In this document: positions 45,110 to 57,778 of the stretch, piece by piece
Layout: each line of letters opens with the position of its first letter
Position numbering within the stretch: the stretch's first letter is position 1
Source: Prionace glauca
Taxonomy: Eukaryota > Chordata > Chondrichthyes > Carcharhiniformes > Carcharhinidae
Assembly (NCBI GenBank): GCA_037974335.1
Contig: CM075760.1
Coordinates: 14,141,386 to 14,205,385 of the forward strand
Reading direction: 5' to 3'
DNA: 64,000 bases
Position numbers and translations under genes: made by a program
The notes under the pieces: generated by a model
The model's input: the letters and a program-made list of their open reading frames with translations, nothing else
Databases searched by the model: none
Told to the model about the DNA's origin: nothing

Positions 45110-46485
45110 AAGAACATAATGCATTAAGTGCATTAAGGTAGATAAATCCCCTGGACCTGATCAAGTGTATTGTCAGATCTTTTGGGAGGCTAGGGAAGAA
45201 ATTGCAGAGGCCCTTCATGAGAGATTTGCTTCTTCTCTTTCCACTGGCAAAGTTCTGGAAGATTGAAGCGTGGCTGATCTTGTTCCGTTGTTTAAGAAGA
45301 ACATAGAACATAGAACATTACAGCGCAGAACAGGCCCTTCGGCCCACGATGTTGCGCCGACCAGTTACAAAACAATGACCCACTAGCCTAAACCAATCCC
45401 TTTTCATCCATAAACCTATCCACAGATCTCTTAAACGCCCCCAAACTAGGTGCATTTACAACTGCAGCTGGCAGGGCATTCCAGTCCCTCACCACCCTCT
45501 GGGTAAAGAACCTACCCCTGACATCTGTCCTATAACTACCCCCCCTTAATTTAAAATCGTGCCCCCTCGTGCTAGCTTTCTCCATCCTAGCAAAAAGGTT
45601 ATCACTATCTACCCTGTCTAAACCTCTAATCATCTTATATGTTTCAATGAGATCCCCTCTTAGCCGCCTTCTTTCCAGCGAAAACAACCCCAAATCTCTC
45701 AATCTCTCCTCATAGGATCTCCCCTCCATACCAGGCAACATCCTGGTAAACCTCCTCTGCACCCTCTCCAAAGCCTCCACATCCTTCCTGTAATGTGGGG
45801 ACCAGAACTGCACACAAAACTCCAAGTGCGGCCGCACCAGAGATGTGTACAGTTGCATCATGACGCTGCGACTCCTAAATTCAATCCCCCTACCAATAAA
45901 CGCCAAAACTCCGTATGCCTTCTTAACAACCTTATCCACTTGATTCCCAACTTTCAGGGATCTATGTACACATACACCTAGATCCCTCTGCTCCTCCACA
46001 CTATTCAAAGTCCTCCCGTTAGCCCTATATTCAACACATCTGTTATTCCTACCGAAATGAATTACCTCACACTTCTCCACATTAAACTCCATCCGCCACC
46101 TCTCAGCCCAGCTCTGCAACCTATCTAAGTCATCCTGCAAACTATGACACCCTTCCTCACAATCTACCACACCTCCGACTTTGGTGTCATCAGCAAACTT
46201 ACTAATCCACCCAACTATACCCTCATCCAGATCATTAATAAAAATTACAAACAGCAGTGGCCCCAAAACAGATCCCTGAGGCACACCACTTGTAACCGAA
46301 CTCCATGACGAATATTTCCCATCAACCACCACTCTCTGTCTCCTCAAGAGGAGCAAAGAGAAGCCTGGTGATTGCAGGCCGCTGACATCAGTGGTGGATA
46401 AGTTACTGGAGGGAATTCTGAGGCACAGGTTCAGTCGTCGGCATGGACCAGTTGGGCCAAAGGGCCTGTTTCGGTGCTTTATTGC
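45110..46485 (+). mobile_element. Older LINE, sense, interrupted by a younger LINE
   Basis: 45110-45299 (GATAAATCCCCTGGACCTGA, AAGATTGAAGCGTGGCTGAT, GTTGTTTAAGAAG) and 46346-46485 (GGTGATTGCAGGCCGCTGAC, GATAAGTTACTGGAGGGAAT) are adjacent parts of one reverse-transcriptase region (PLFKK ... TSVVDKLLEGILRHR). The antisense copy at 45300 lies between them. Confidence 0.85.
45300..46345 (-). mobile_element. Young CR1-like LINE, 5' truncated, antisense, open frame
   Basis: The minus strand has an open frame through the C-terminal part of the reverse transcriptase to the ORF2 stop at 45388: RQRVVVDGKYSSWSSVTSGV, PQGSVLGPLLFVIFINDL, KFADDTKVGG, LVRPHLEFCVQFWSPHYRKD, FFTQRVVRDWNALPA. The tail GGGCCGAAGGGCCTGTTCTG with ATGTTCT repeats is at the 45300 end. 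No stops within this part, so it is recent. The reported longer frame to 46590 joins it to the older host LINE and is not one protein. Confidence 0.9.
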
Positions 46486-46714
46486 TCTATGGCCAGTGCT
46501 CCATTTGTTATCGGTCTTTATACTTCGAGCTAGCTTTCTCTCGTACCCAAATTTTACCTCCCTTATCATTCTTTTCTTATTCTTGGCCATTTTTAATATT
46601 CTGACCAGTTGTCTGACCTGCTAATCACCATTGCACAATTGTACGTGTAAAAGTGGGCCAAGGCTGAGGCAGCTGTGTTATATATATTTAAAAAAGAGAA
46701 CAGACCAACGTTCT

Positions 46715-46815
46715 GAGTGTGGATGACCCTTTTGTCAGAGTTCTCCAGAGATGCTGTCAGACCTGCTGAGATTTTCCAGCATTAGCTGTTTTTATTTCAG
46801 ATCGCAGTATTCGCA
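46715..46815 (+). repeat. Unnamed dispersed repeat
   Basis: CCAGAGATGCTGTCAGACCT, GAGATTTTCCAGCATTAGCT and TTTCAGATCGCAG match copies near 33035, 44070 and 53633. Function unknown. Confidence 0.7.
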
Positions 46816-47319
46816 ATATTTTGCCTTTAAATGTATTTATATATCCTTGTGTACTGTGTCAACAAATGAATTGTTACTAACTGATATATAAAAGATTATG
46901 GGATTTAGCTGGCTTGACCACATTCATATAGCTATTTAGTCATTAAAGATACAATCATGAAGCATTAAACGTGCTGAGCAGAGCGTCTCGTATCAGCACG
47001 CTTACAGTTGCTTTGTTAGATTGCTACAAGTACAGACAAGTCAGAGATAGGAGTGTCCTGAGAAGGGAGATTCATTGTGAAGGCTCAGGGATGGTTGATA
47101 AGATGTAGTAATTCTCATTCCCCAGAAGCTGTGAATCTCAATCCTACACACTCTCTCTCCATGCTGTATCTAATATTCTCTCTCACAATTCTCCTGAAGG
47201 TGCTGATTGACAAATCCATGTCCTGGACACAGAGAGTTGAAAGTCTCCATGCAGGCTGCCAGACAGATATCTGTCTATCTGACTGGACTGACAATGTGTG
47301 GAATGTACAGACTGGGAAA

Positions 47320-47765
47320 CAATGGGTGGGGGCGGGGCTCCTGCTTCGCGCGCCTGAACCCGGAGACGTCACTGCGGAGCAGAGTGATTGCTATTGGCTG
47401 ATTCAGGCAGGGCTCTATTGTGCCGTCACAATGACTCAGAGAGACGTTCCCAGTACCCATTGTCCCATTGGCAGCAAGATCTCTGGTTACAGAAGCAAAA
47501 CACTACAGATTGGACACCAGCTCAGCGCGGCTGGCAGTTAACGCTCCGCCCATCCCCACGTGGGTTCGGGTTCCGCCCCGTCATTGACTACATGCGGGAG
47601 ATTGACCAATGGTAAGGCGTGGAAGACCGGATGGGCGCTGGTCCTCCAACCAATCAGAATCCGGACTTGTATGCATGGCTGTGTGGAGCTTCCTCCATTG
47701 TTGCCCAGGTACACTGCTGCTCCTCTCTGAATGAAGATTGAGTTTCAGACAGATTATTATTGTAC
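47320..47765 (+). promoter_or_regulatory. ZNF-3 promoter region
   Basis: Contains, in plus orientation, a GC box (GGGGGCGGGGC 47331), AGACGTCA (47364-47371), ATTGG (47393-47397) and TGCCGTCA (47421-47428). Read on the minus strand this is the CRE / CCAAT / CRE-half array with spacings of 31 and 26 bases, but with the first CRE altered by one base. A second module follows: CCAAT at about 47606 and 47658 around GGTCCTCCA, then leader TCTCTGAATGAAGATTGAGT at 47725. Confidence 0.65.
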
Positions 47766-49380
<1,615 letters not shown>

Positions 49381-50944
49381 TTCCAGGGGTTAGATTCTGT
49401 TATTGCTTCTGCTCTCAATTACATCCAGAACTGTATTTTGTTCATTCTCACAGCTGATCAAAGGGGAGGGTCAGAGGGTTTCTTTCTGTTGGACTGGCCG
49501 GTTTCAGCCTCCAGTGGGCTGATTCTCTTTAAGTCTTGTGAATAACTGGTTTCAAATTTCACAAGAATCACAGAGTAACAAGATGTTAGGAAGTTCGCAG
49601 ATATTTAGTTAGCATTTCTGTTTGAAACACCCCCAAATGCCCATCCAATTTCCCTTATAATTGTTTATTGTCTCCACTTCCTCCACCCTTCTAGGCAGTG
49701 AGTTCCAGGTCATTACCATTCGCTGCATTAAAATATTCTTCCTCACAACTGTTGCATTTCTCATGGCATTGAATAACTGTGTCAGCTGTCTGTATCTGTG
49801 ACTTGGTGCTGAGAGTTGTATTTGGGTGATATCCCAAATACTGATTATTAGAGAGCTGTGTCAGAGCTGTGACTTTGAGCTGTATCACAGGAGGGTGCTC
49901 TTCCAGAGCTTTCTCTGGGGTAGTTCCCTCCAGGTGTGAATCATGAATAAACTATTGTAATCTGTCCCTGGGTCTCCTGTGGTTAGTTAGGAGAAATACA
50001 TCACAACAGGACAATAAGGGAATTGAAATAACTGCCCTTGGATGTGGTTGAATGGAATATATCAATCTGGTGTCCATCTACATTCTAGTGAAAGTCTGGA
50101 ATGTGTCGATGTGGTGAGTAAGTTGATCGCTTTCTTTGGGAGATATTTACATCCTTGTCCAGCAACTTTGTTTTAAAGAAATCAACACTTGAAAGCTTGG
50201 CCACTACATGAAATGTCAGCACCATAACAGGAGGAGATAAGAAAGACAGTCACACTTTGATCAGTTCATTGGGATACGGGAGTGAGTGTGCAGGTCTGAT
50301 TTGTTACATGTGAAAAATAGCAAGCCTAAATTCATGGTGAGATGGAGTGAAGAGCGGGTCTCAAACACACACAGCTACTTGAGACACAGCAGGAGATGAA
50401 ATGGTTAATGTGGCCAGGGGATTGAGACAACATTGTGACACCATCAAGGCACTGACACACACTCCAGAGAGAAACTGAGTTCAAAACAATCAGGATTCAA
50501 TTAAACGCACAGCACATGCTCAGAAAATGAGGAAAATTAAAGTAAAATGGATAATATTATAGATTGGGACAATTAAGGGGTTGGGAGAAATAATACTGTT
50601 AAGAGCTGTCGACAAATTGGATAGGGGTAAAGAGAGAGCTGGAGAATCTTTTACATCCATACTTGATATGTTGCTTGAAACATCTGTCCTTATGTACCTA
50701 GAACTCACAGCGCTCCTTCAGGAGAAGATTGAGTAGATGTTACCCCAAGCGGGGCCAGAACAGAACTGGAAAATAACAGAGTGAAATTGAGTGAGGGGTC
50801 AGAGAGAGTTCTCCTCCCCCTCAAGGTGTGAACCGTAAGAATCCTGGGGGATCCTGGACTTCAGGTTTTCTTGCTAATTAGTGAACATTAAATGAAATTC
50901 TCTGACTGGCTGTGCCTTGATTTTGAATGTGATTGTTACACTTA
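49381..50944. other. ZNF-3 3' flank, no further genes
   Basis: 49381-49740 parallels the ZNF-2 3' flank, including part of the antisense LINE end; 50020-50110 resumes the shared flank (TGGAATATATCAATCTGGTG). The piece between (49741-50019) is extra here, apparently an insertion. 50120-50944 holds nothing recognised. Confidence 0.6.
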
Positions 50945-51297
50945 TATCATAGAACCCTACAGTGCAGAAACAGGCCCTTCGGCCCATCGAGTCTGCACCG
51001 AACACAATCCCACCCAGACCCTATCCCCATATCCCTGCTAATCCCTCTAACCTACACATCCCAGGACACTAAGGGGCAATTTTAGCATAGCCAATGAACC
51101 TAACCCGCACATCTTTGGACTGTGGGAGGAAACCGGAGCACCCGGAGAAAACCCACGCAGACACGAGGAGAATGTGCAAACTCCACACAGGCAGTGACCC
51201 GAGCCGGGAATCGAACCCAGGACCCTGGAGCTGTGAAGCAGCAGTGCTAACCACTGTGCTACCGTGTCGCCCCAACTGTGCTACCGTGCCGCCCTGT
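50945..51297 (-). mobile_element. Full-length first-family SINE, antisense
   Basis: The minus strand runs head (GGCGACACGGTAGCACAGTG), body (GTTTGCACATTCTCCTCGTG, CTCCGGTTTCCTCCCACAGT), 3' part with GACTCGATGGGCCGAAGGGC and CTGTAGGGTTCTATGA. Little decay. The first 23 or so bases of the head are repeated at 51275-51296. Confidence 0.9.
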
Positions 51298-53640
51298 TTT
51301 TATTCCTGTTGTGATTACGGTCTGGATAAGGATAGTTAACAGGTGACAGGATGGGAAATTGTGGTTTGGGTCTTCACTGACCAAATGTTTTATTGATCCG
51401 GAAGGTGTAAAAGGGACAAAACTTCAGCAGAAATCTGGCAGAGCTGAGAACTTGCTGTGTGGAACCAGGGAGATAAACAGGTCTCCGAGGACAGAGTGCC
51501 TTGAATCCTAGATGACACCTGGGTGTCAAGGCCACCATGTTTTCACTGCTTGGCACGGGAATGCTGATTCCCTGTATCAGGGACAGAGCGTGGTGAAGAC
51601 AATTGTTTAAGAAGTTGATGTGGCTTGTGCAGGTACAGATGGTTCAATGACAGGTTTTGTAATTGGTCTGTTCAAATATTAGCTGGGTAATGATAGGTTT
51701 AGATCAGTCTCCATAGACTTTGTGATGTAAAAAAGTACAGGAAGGGATTCCCTGAGCACAGAGATTTGTCGGAGTTTTACATTTTGCATTGCCTGGTGCC
51801 GTGGCATCTGGGGCAGAGCAGGGAGCATTTCCATGGAGATGGTGCTTCTACCCAGAGTGTAATGGTAATGCTGCTGCACTTTGAAACTACTGCTCAGACA
51901 TTAGACTGTGTCAACTCTTATTGATACTGAATAAAATCTAACCACTGTCACTAACAAGGGTTATCACTGGGAATCATTTCAGAGTTTGGGAAAAGGGGAG
52001 AAAGGGTTAATTGACTCCCTGACCCCCATTTTCGAACATCACTGTGTCAAAAATAAAATCTCATCTCCCCCTCTCGCTCCTTTGCCAATTAGAGGGAGTC
52101 ACTTTCTGTTAAAGAGCCTGCCAACCCCTCTCACCCACTTTCCCTAAACTGCATGAATCTCATCAGGAAAAGACTACAAAAGTCAAATAGCTTTACTGAT
52201 AAAAGTTCATTAATGAAACAGAACATGTTTTTAAAAAGCAGAACATAACTTGAGGATCAAAGACAACCAGAGTAAAAGGATGTTCACAATGTTCTGGACA
52301 CAAACGGTTTCTCTTTAATTTATCTGTAGCCTGTTCCCTGCCCTCTTTGTGGAACACCCTCCGCTCAGTCCACAAGCATGACCCTGACCTTCCGCTTGCC
52401 ATTAGAATTCCCCACCTTGCTCTCACGTTCACATTTCTGTCCTCGGCCTGCTGCAATGTTCCGGAGAAGCCCAACACAAGCTGGACAAACAGCCCATCAT
52501 CTTCCCTGGAGGCAATTTATAGCCTTCTGGATTCAACACTGAGTTCAACAACTTCACATCCTGAACTCTCTCCAATTTTGACTTGTTTTTGCTGAGTGCT
52601 AGTCTGCATTTTGTTTTCATGTTTTTTTGGCTTCCAAACAGAGCTGTCCTTTATTCTGTCATTAACATTTAACCAGATCATTTGTTTCTTTCGTACAACC
52701 ACTACCTCTCCCTTTGCCCTGTTGGCATTTTTGCTATTTGATCTCACCCATACTCTGACCAATCCCTGACTTTTCCTTGTGTTCTACCTGACGATTATTC
52801 GGTGACTAATTCAAACTCTTTCAAGCATTCCAGTTTAATGTGACAACAAGAACTCTTAATTCTCTCAACAATCTTCCTTTATTTAACACTTTCAATACCA
52901 ATTCAAACTTAAAACGGTTGCAACACTTTCACTCTCATCACTTTCACTCTCATTGAACATTAACTCTAATTATTTAACTGAAAATAGACACTACCCAGTT
53001 AGAATGAAGTCTGTTCTCGATGTAAAATCTGTCCTTTTGGTATCTGATGATGTTCTTTAGGGCCAGTGTTCTTTTTGTCATGGCTGATCTCTAGAGTTAT
53101 CACTGCAGACAAAGCACTGCACATATCTTTTATCTACAAAATGTTTCAACTTACCAGACAATACTCTGGCACCCAGCTAATGCTGTAACTGGAAACTGAT
53201 GGCATACGCAGCCAATGAAATTACTTGTAAATGATTCCATTCTGTTTGGTTCAGATGACATGTAGCTCACATCACCTCCATAAAACTCAGGGCCATCATG
53301 ACTACCTCAAAGTAAACAAATTCCCATATTTGGGCAACACAGGAAGCTTCAGCTCACAGTTCCCAGACCAGGTCATCACTCACAGTAACTCTGCAGCCTT
53401 CATGTGTTTTTAATTATAAATTGACCGAAAATCCCAGCATGCTTAATTCACGGTCACCATTGCTTTCAAAAACTAATACTGTCATCATGGAAGTCAAAAA
53501 TCATTGTTGTAGTCATTCCTTGTCCATCTATATGACCCTCTCCCCTTTCTCAGCAGCATCAAATCCATCACATTTCTCCCTTGCTTTAGTTCTGAAGTAG
53601 AGTTTATCACTAATTCTGTTTATCTCTCCACAGATGCTGC
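51298..53640. other. Intergenic, no recognised genes
   Basis: About 2.3 kb with no finger, LINE or SINE pattern that I can name and no convincing open frame. It is the longest such stretch in the right half of the window. Confidence 0.5.
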
Positions 53641-53896
53641 CAAAACTGTTGCTTTTTTCCAGTTCTTTCTGTGTTTATTTCAGATCTACCTGTAGTGGTT
53701 GGAAAAGTACTATTTATCATCCAGGATAAAATAAATGTCCTTCATCAGCTTTTGTGGGTCATTTCAGTAGAAATGTACTCTCCCAGACTCAAAGAGCATC
53801 AGCCCACTGGAAGCAAAGTTGTGAGACTGGCCAGACCAGCAGAAAGAAACACTCTGACCCTCTCACTTCACCAACAGCAGAATCCAACACCTGGAA
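53641..53896 (-). other. ZNF-4 3' UTR with poly(A) signal
   Basis: The minus strand reads ACATTTATTTTATCCTGGAT ... CAGGTAGATCTGAAATAAAC, homologous to the ZNF-1 3' UTR at 36635-36702. AATAAA lies at 53674-53679 (minus). The region overlaps the unnamed dispersed repeat near 53633. Confidence 0.65.
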
Positions 53897-54823
53897 TCAG
53901 TTGTGAACTCGCTGGTGTCTCTGCAGGTTGGATGACCGATTGAATCTCTTCGCACACACAGAGCAGGTGAACGGTCTCTCCCCAGTGTGAACTCGCTGGT
54001 GTCTCTGCTGTGCGGATGATCTCCTAAACCTCTTTGAGCAGAGAGAGCAGGGAAACGGTCTCTCGTCAGTGTGAATGGGTTGGTGGACCATCAGTTCCCG
54101 AGAGCTTTTGAAGCCACTCCCACAGTCAGAGCATTTAAAGGGTCTTTCCTGGGTATGAGTGACCTTGTGGCTCAACAAGTTGGGCAACTGAGTGAATCCC
54201 TTCCCACACATAGAGCAGGTGTATGGTTTCTCTCTGGTGTGAACCCGTAGGTGCGTCAACAGATTGTTCAATCGAGTGAATTCTTTCCCACAGTCAGAGC
54301 AGGTGAATGGCCTCTCCCCGGTGTGAATGCGCTGGTGGGTCAGCAGATTGTTTAACCGGGAGAATCCTTTCTCACAAACAGAGCAGGTGAATGGCCTCTC
54401 CCCAGTATGAATTTGCTGGTGTACTCGCAGGTTGTATGATGTTCTAAATGACTTTGTGCAGTGAGAGCAGCTGAATGGTCTCTCCTCAGTGTGAATGTGC
54501 TGGTGGGACACCAGATCTCCAGAGCATTTGAAACCACTCCCACAGTCAGAGCATTTAAAGGGTCTCTCATTAGTGTGAGTGGCTTTGTGTTTCAGCAGGT
54601 TGGATAACTGACTGAATCCTTTCCCACACACAGAGCAGGTGAATGGCCTCTCTCCAGTGTGAACTCCCTGATGTGTTTGTAAATGGGATAACTGGGTAAA
54701 TCTCTTCCCACGCACACAGCAGGTGAATGGTCTGTCTCCAGTGTGACTGCGTCGATGAGTTTCCAGTGCAGACGGGTACCTGAATCCTTTCCCACAGTCC
54801 TCACATTTCCACAGTTTTTCCAT
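53897..54823 (-). CDS. ZNF-4: 11-finger C2H2 protein
   Basis: I chose the ATG at 54823 ([14 protein letters not shown]) over the upstream TTG-led extension because it matches the start of every sister. 308 residues, 11 steps of 28. Finger 2 reads CCVRGKRF, so its second Cys is Arg; the other ten are whole. Fingers 4 and 9 are of the [10 protein letters not shown] type with NERPF or QERPF linkers, a composition shared with ZNF-1 and ZNF-5 rather than ZNF-2. One coding exon; acceptor TTTTGCAG at about 55154. Promoter at 55620-55760 (minus), head to head with ZNF-5. Probable nuclear DNA-binding protein; target unknown. Confidence 0.88.
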   Translation of the reverse strand: MEKLWKCEDCGKGFRYPSALETHRRSHTGDRPFTCCVRGKRFTQLSHLQTHQGVHTGERPFTCSVCGKGFSQLSNLLKHKATHTNERPFKCSDCGSGFKCSGDLVSHQHIHTEERPFSCSHCTKSFRTSYNLRVHQQIHTGERPFTCSVCEKGFSRLNNLLTHQRIHTGERPFTCSDCGKEFTRLNNLLTHLRVHTREKPYTCSMCGKGFTQLPNLLSHKVTHTQERPFKCSDCGSGFKSSRELMVHQPIHTDERPFPCSLCSKRFRRSSAQQRHQRVHTGERPFTCSVCAKRFNRSSNLQRHQRVHN

Positions 54824-55619
54824 AGTGCGGGTGTACTTGTGACTGTCCAGGTTTGACAATCAGTTCAGTCACATTACATGGATGTGATCTCTCTGCGGCA
54901 ATGTACTTTCAGCCTGTCGAACTGCTAAAGTTCTTTCCACAGTCAGTCAGGTGTTTGCATGTTTCAGTGTGTGTGTCTCTCGGTGCTTTTCCAGTCACAC
55001 TGATATTTAAAATCTCCTGAAGCAGACAAAGCAGAGAAACACATTTCCATTCTAGATTCAAATATTCAGGTCCCAATTAATTGAGTGACTGTGTTAGATC
55101 TTGAAGTCAAGTTTGGTTTGATATTCTTCTTTAAATCTTCACTTTCTGATATTCTGCAAAAGGAATATACAAATATCATCAATGTCAGTACAGGGTAGAA
55201 ATTCAGAACAGACAATTCTAGTTTCTATGGAACATTCTGTCCTCTCTCATTCCCCAAAGCTGTGAATCCCCATTCCACACACTCTCCCTCCATTCTCACT
55301 CTGTTGTATCTAATATTCACCCTCCCAATTCTCCTGAAGGTGCTGTTTGAGGTTGATTGACAGACCCATGCTCACTGCTTCCTGTCGTGGACACAGAGAG
55401 CTGAAAGTTTGCATGCAGCTGCCAGACAGATATATGTCTACATTAGTGGACAAATAATGTGTGGAAGAAACCGACTGCACTCACTTCTTTATCCTCCAGT
55501 TGCTGCAAGTCCCCAATTTCCCCCAGAATGAGGAAAGAAATGGAAAGGGGGAGACATTGATTTCCTCCCAGATGTTGCACAGAGGAGGAAGTTTCAGCCT
55601 GAAGCTCATTGGACAACTT
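54824..55619 (-). other. ZNF-4 5' leader and intron
   Basis: Contains the conserved intron stretch (plus-strand words CTGTGAATCCCCATTCCACA, CTCCTGAAGGTGCTGTTTGA). Splice donor of the first exon is not certain: the position of the GTGAGT used by ZNF-1 is GGGAGG here. Confidence 0.5.
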
Positions 55620-56040
55620 CTGCATTGTGACGTCACAATGGAGTTCTGCCTGAATCAGCCAATAGAAATTACTTGGCTCTGCAGTGACGTCTAAGGGTTC
55701 CAGTGCGCAGGCCCGTTGCGGACCCGGGAGCCCCGCCCCCACCCATTGTTCCCCTCCCCCTCTTCGAGCCAAGGTTTCCAGACAAGTGGCTGGCGGCTCC
55801 GGCCAGAGAGAGAAGCCGCTCGGTGGTCTCCCCGCCCCGCCCCGCGACCAGGGACTGCGCATGTCCAAGGAGAAGAGGAAGCTGCGCATGTGCGGGACTG
55901 TGCCCTCCCTCTCCGACCTTCATGCTGAGATGTTGACCAATGGAAGGAGCTGGAGGACCGGAAGAACGTTGGTCCTCCAGCCAATCGGAGCGCGGGCTTT
56001 GTGTGAATGAAGATTGAGTATCAGAAAACCGAAAACTTGC
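55620..56040. promoter_or_regulatory. Compact two-way promoter between ZNF-4 and ZNF-5
   Basis: Left half (serving minus): palindromic CRE TGACGTCA 55628-55635, CCAAT 55659-55663, TGACGT 55685-55690, and a GC box complement at 55733. Right half (serving plus): CCAAT 55937-55941 and 55981-55985 flanking an inverted repeat TGGAGGACC / GGTCCTCCA, then the leader GTGTGAATGAAGATTGAGTA at 56001. CpG-rich throughout; no TATA. About 350 bases separate the two leaders. Confidence 0.7.
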
Positions 56041-56427
56041 TCCTGTCTCCAACATTTCCGGTGGGCGATGGAGGGGGCCGTCCATCCTGACTGTCTGCCC
56101 CTCTGCCGCGGCTATGTTCGCGGCCAGGTTTCCCTGGAGAGGGAGCATGCGGTGTCCACAGGCGCAGGTAATGCCTTCCGCGCTCTTTGGGCACCGCAGG
56201 GCCTGGGGTGCATTATTGACCCTAATAATCACACTATAATTTGATGTTTTTAAGTTTCCTTTGTAGTTTGATTTTGTTCGGCCTGTTCCACTCTCTTTTG
56301 GGGAGCTGCCCCTTTTACTTATTGTCCTAATTGAATTTGAGTTTGTTTGTTTGGTTTGACCTTAAAAGAGGCCGACATTTACGGTCAGGGAATGTAGATT
56401 TATTTCACCTAAAAGAGGCCAACATCT
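56041..56427 (+). other. ZNF-5 noncoding first exon (putative)
   Basis: From the leader to the donor CATCT|GTGAGT (GT at 56428-56429), which is the same donor as in ZNF-1. It includes a T-rich stretch and, at 56360-56427, a 20-base repeat pair around a tRNA-Glu fragment. Confidence 0.5.
56381..56406 (+). mobile_element. tRNA-Glu 3' end fragment between short direct repeats
   Basis: CGGTCAGGGAATGTAGATTT (56382) plus ATT equals the T-stem end, acceptor strand and 3' flank of the tRNA-Glu at 24468 over 23 bases. It is flanked by CTTAAAAGAGGCCGACATTT (56361) and CCTAAAAGAGGCCAACATCT (56408), which look like a target-site duplication with a few changes. Confidence 0.6.
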
Positions 56428-56429
56428 GT

Positions 56430-57778
56430 GAGTAAAACACTTTCTTTTCTTCCTCCTTTCCATTTCTTATTATTTCTAACTTTGTAATATATTACTGTAG
56501 CTACATTATACACATCCAGTCATAAAGACATTGCAGCACAGAAGGAATCTATTGGGTAACTTGAATCACAGAATCCCTACAGGGCAGAAGGAGGCCTTTT
56601 GGCCCATCAAGTCTGTACTGTCTCTCCAACAGAGCATTCTTCCCAGGCCCTCTCCCGGATTTATGACAGAATTACCCCACTCATCCCCCCAATCCACATA
56701 TCCTGAGACATTATGTGGCAATTGAGCGTGGGCAATCAACCTAACCTGTATATCTGACAGACTGTAAGAAGTCTCACAGTACCAGGTTAAAGTTCAACCG
56801 GTTTATTTGGTAGCAGAGATGTACACCTGATGTGAGAATTCTTACTGTGCCCACCCCAGTCCAATGTAGACATCTCCACATCATCTTATAGACTGCAGAT
56901 TGATTCTCTGTAGAATGAACCAATCAGTCCTATTCTATTCCTTTATCAACATTCCCCTGCAAGTTTTGTTTCCCTCAAATGCCAACCCAATTTCATTTTG
57001 AAATGATTGAACATTTTCAGTTCCACCATCTTCATAGGCAGCGAGTTCCAGTTCAGATGCTATCGCTACCTAAGTATAAATATTCCTCAAATCCATGCTC
57101 TACTATTATTCAAATAATGTCCTGTTATATTACACTTTTATCCCGTATTATAGACATCTGATTGGTAACCTGCATGGAGATTTTTAGCTCCTTGCGTCCA
57201 GGACAGGAAGCAGTGAGCATGGATCTGTCAATCAGCCTCATTCAGGAGAATTGGGAGGTGAATATTAGATACAGCAGAGTGAGAATGGAGGGAGAATGTG
57301 GGATGGAGATTTACAGCTTTTGGGGAATGAGAGAGGAAAGAATGTTACATAGAAACTAGAATTATCTGTTCTGTATTTCTATTCTGTACCGACAGGATAT
57401 CTTTGGATATCAGGATATCTTTGACAGGATATCAGAAGATGAGGATTTACAGACAGAAATCTCAAATGAAATATCACATCAGCATCTGACAGAGTCACTC
57501 AATTTATCAGGACCTCAACATCATTGACCTTTGAATCTAGAAGAAGAAATGTTTCTCTGTTCTGTCTGCTTCAGGAGAATTTAAGCATCAGTGTGCCTGG
57601 AAAAGCAGCGAGACACACAGAGCTGAGTGAGAGGGTTCCAGTGCACTGAGTATGGAAAGAGTTTTAACCAGTTACACAGCCTGAAAATACATCGCAGCGG
57701 GGAGAGACTGCTGTACCCGTGTTCTGTGTGAGATTTAACTGATTGTTTAACCTGGAGAGTTACAAGGACACCTGCACC
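56430..57778 (+). other. ZNF-5 intron with repeats, and leader
   Basis: 56560-56755 is a SINE/LINE-type 3' end, minus. 56757-56885 is an inverted pair of pieces of another dispersed element (GTAAGAAGTCTCAC and GTGAGAATTCTTAC). 57185-57370 is the conserved intron stretch. An acceptor for the finger exon is not obvious: CTGTACCGACAG at 57395 is the best candidate, followed by a local duplication of GGATATCTTTG. Confidence 0.6.

Noticed and set aside
45388-46590. 400-residue open frame
   Set aside because: Joins the young antisense LINE to older host LINE sequence across an insertion junction; not one protein.
47077-47541. 154-codon frame across the ZNF-3 promoter
   Set aside because: Lies over CpG-rich promoter elements, has no domain and is not open in the paralogous promoters.
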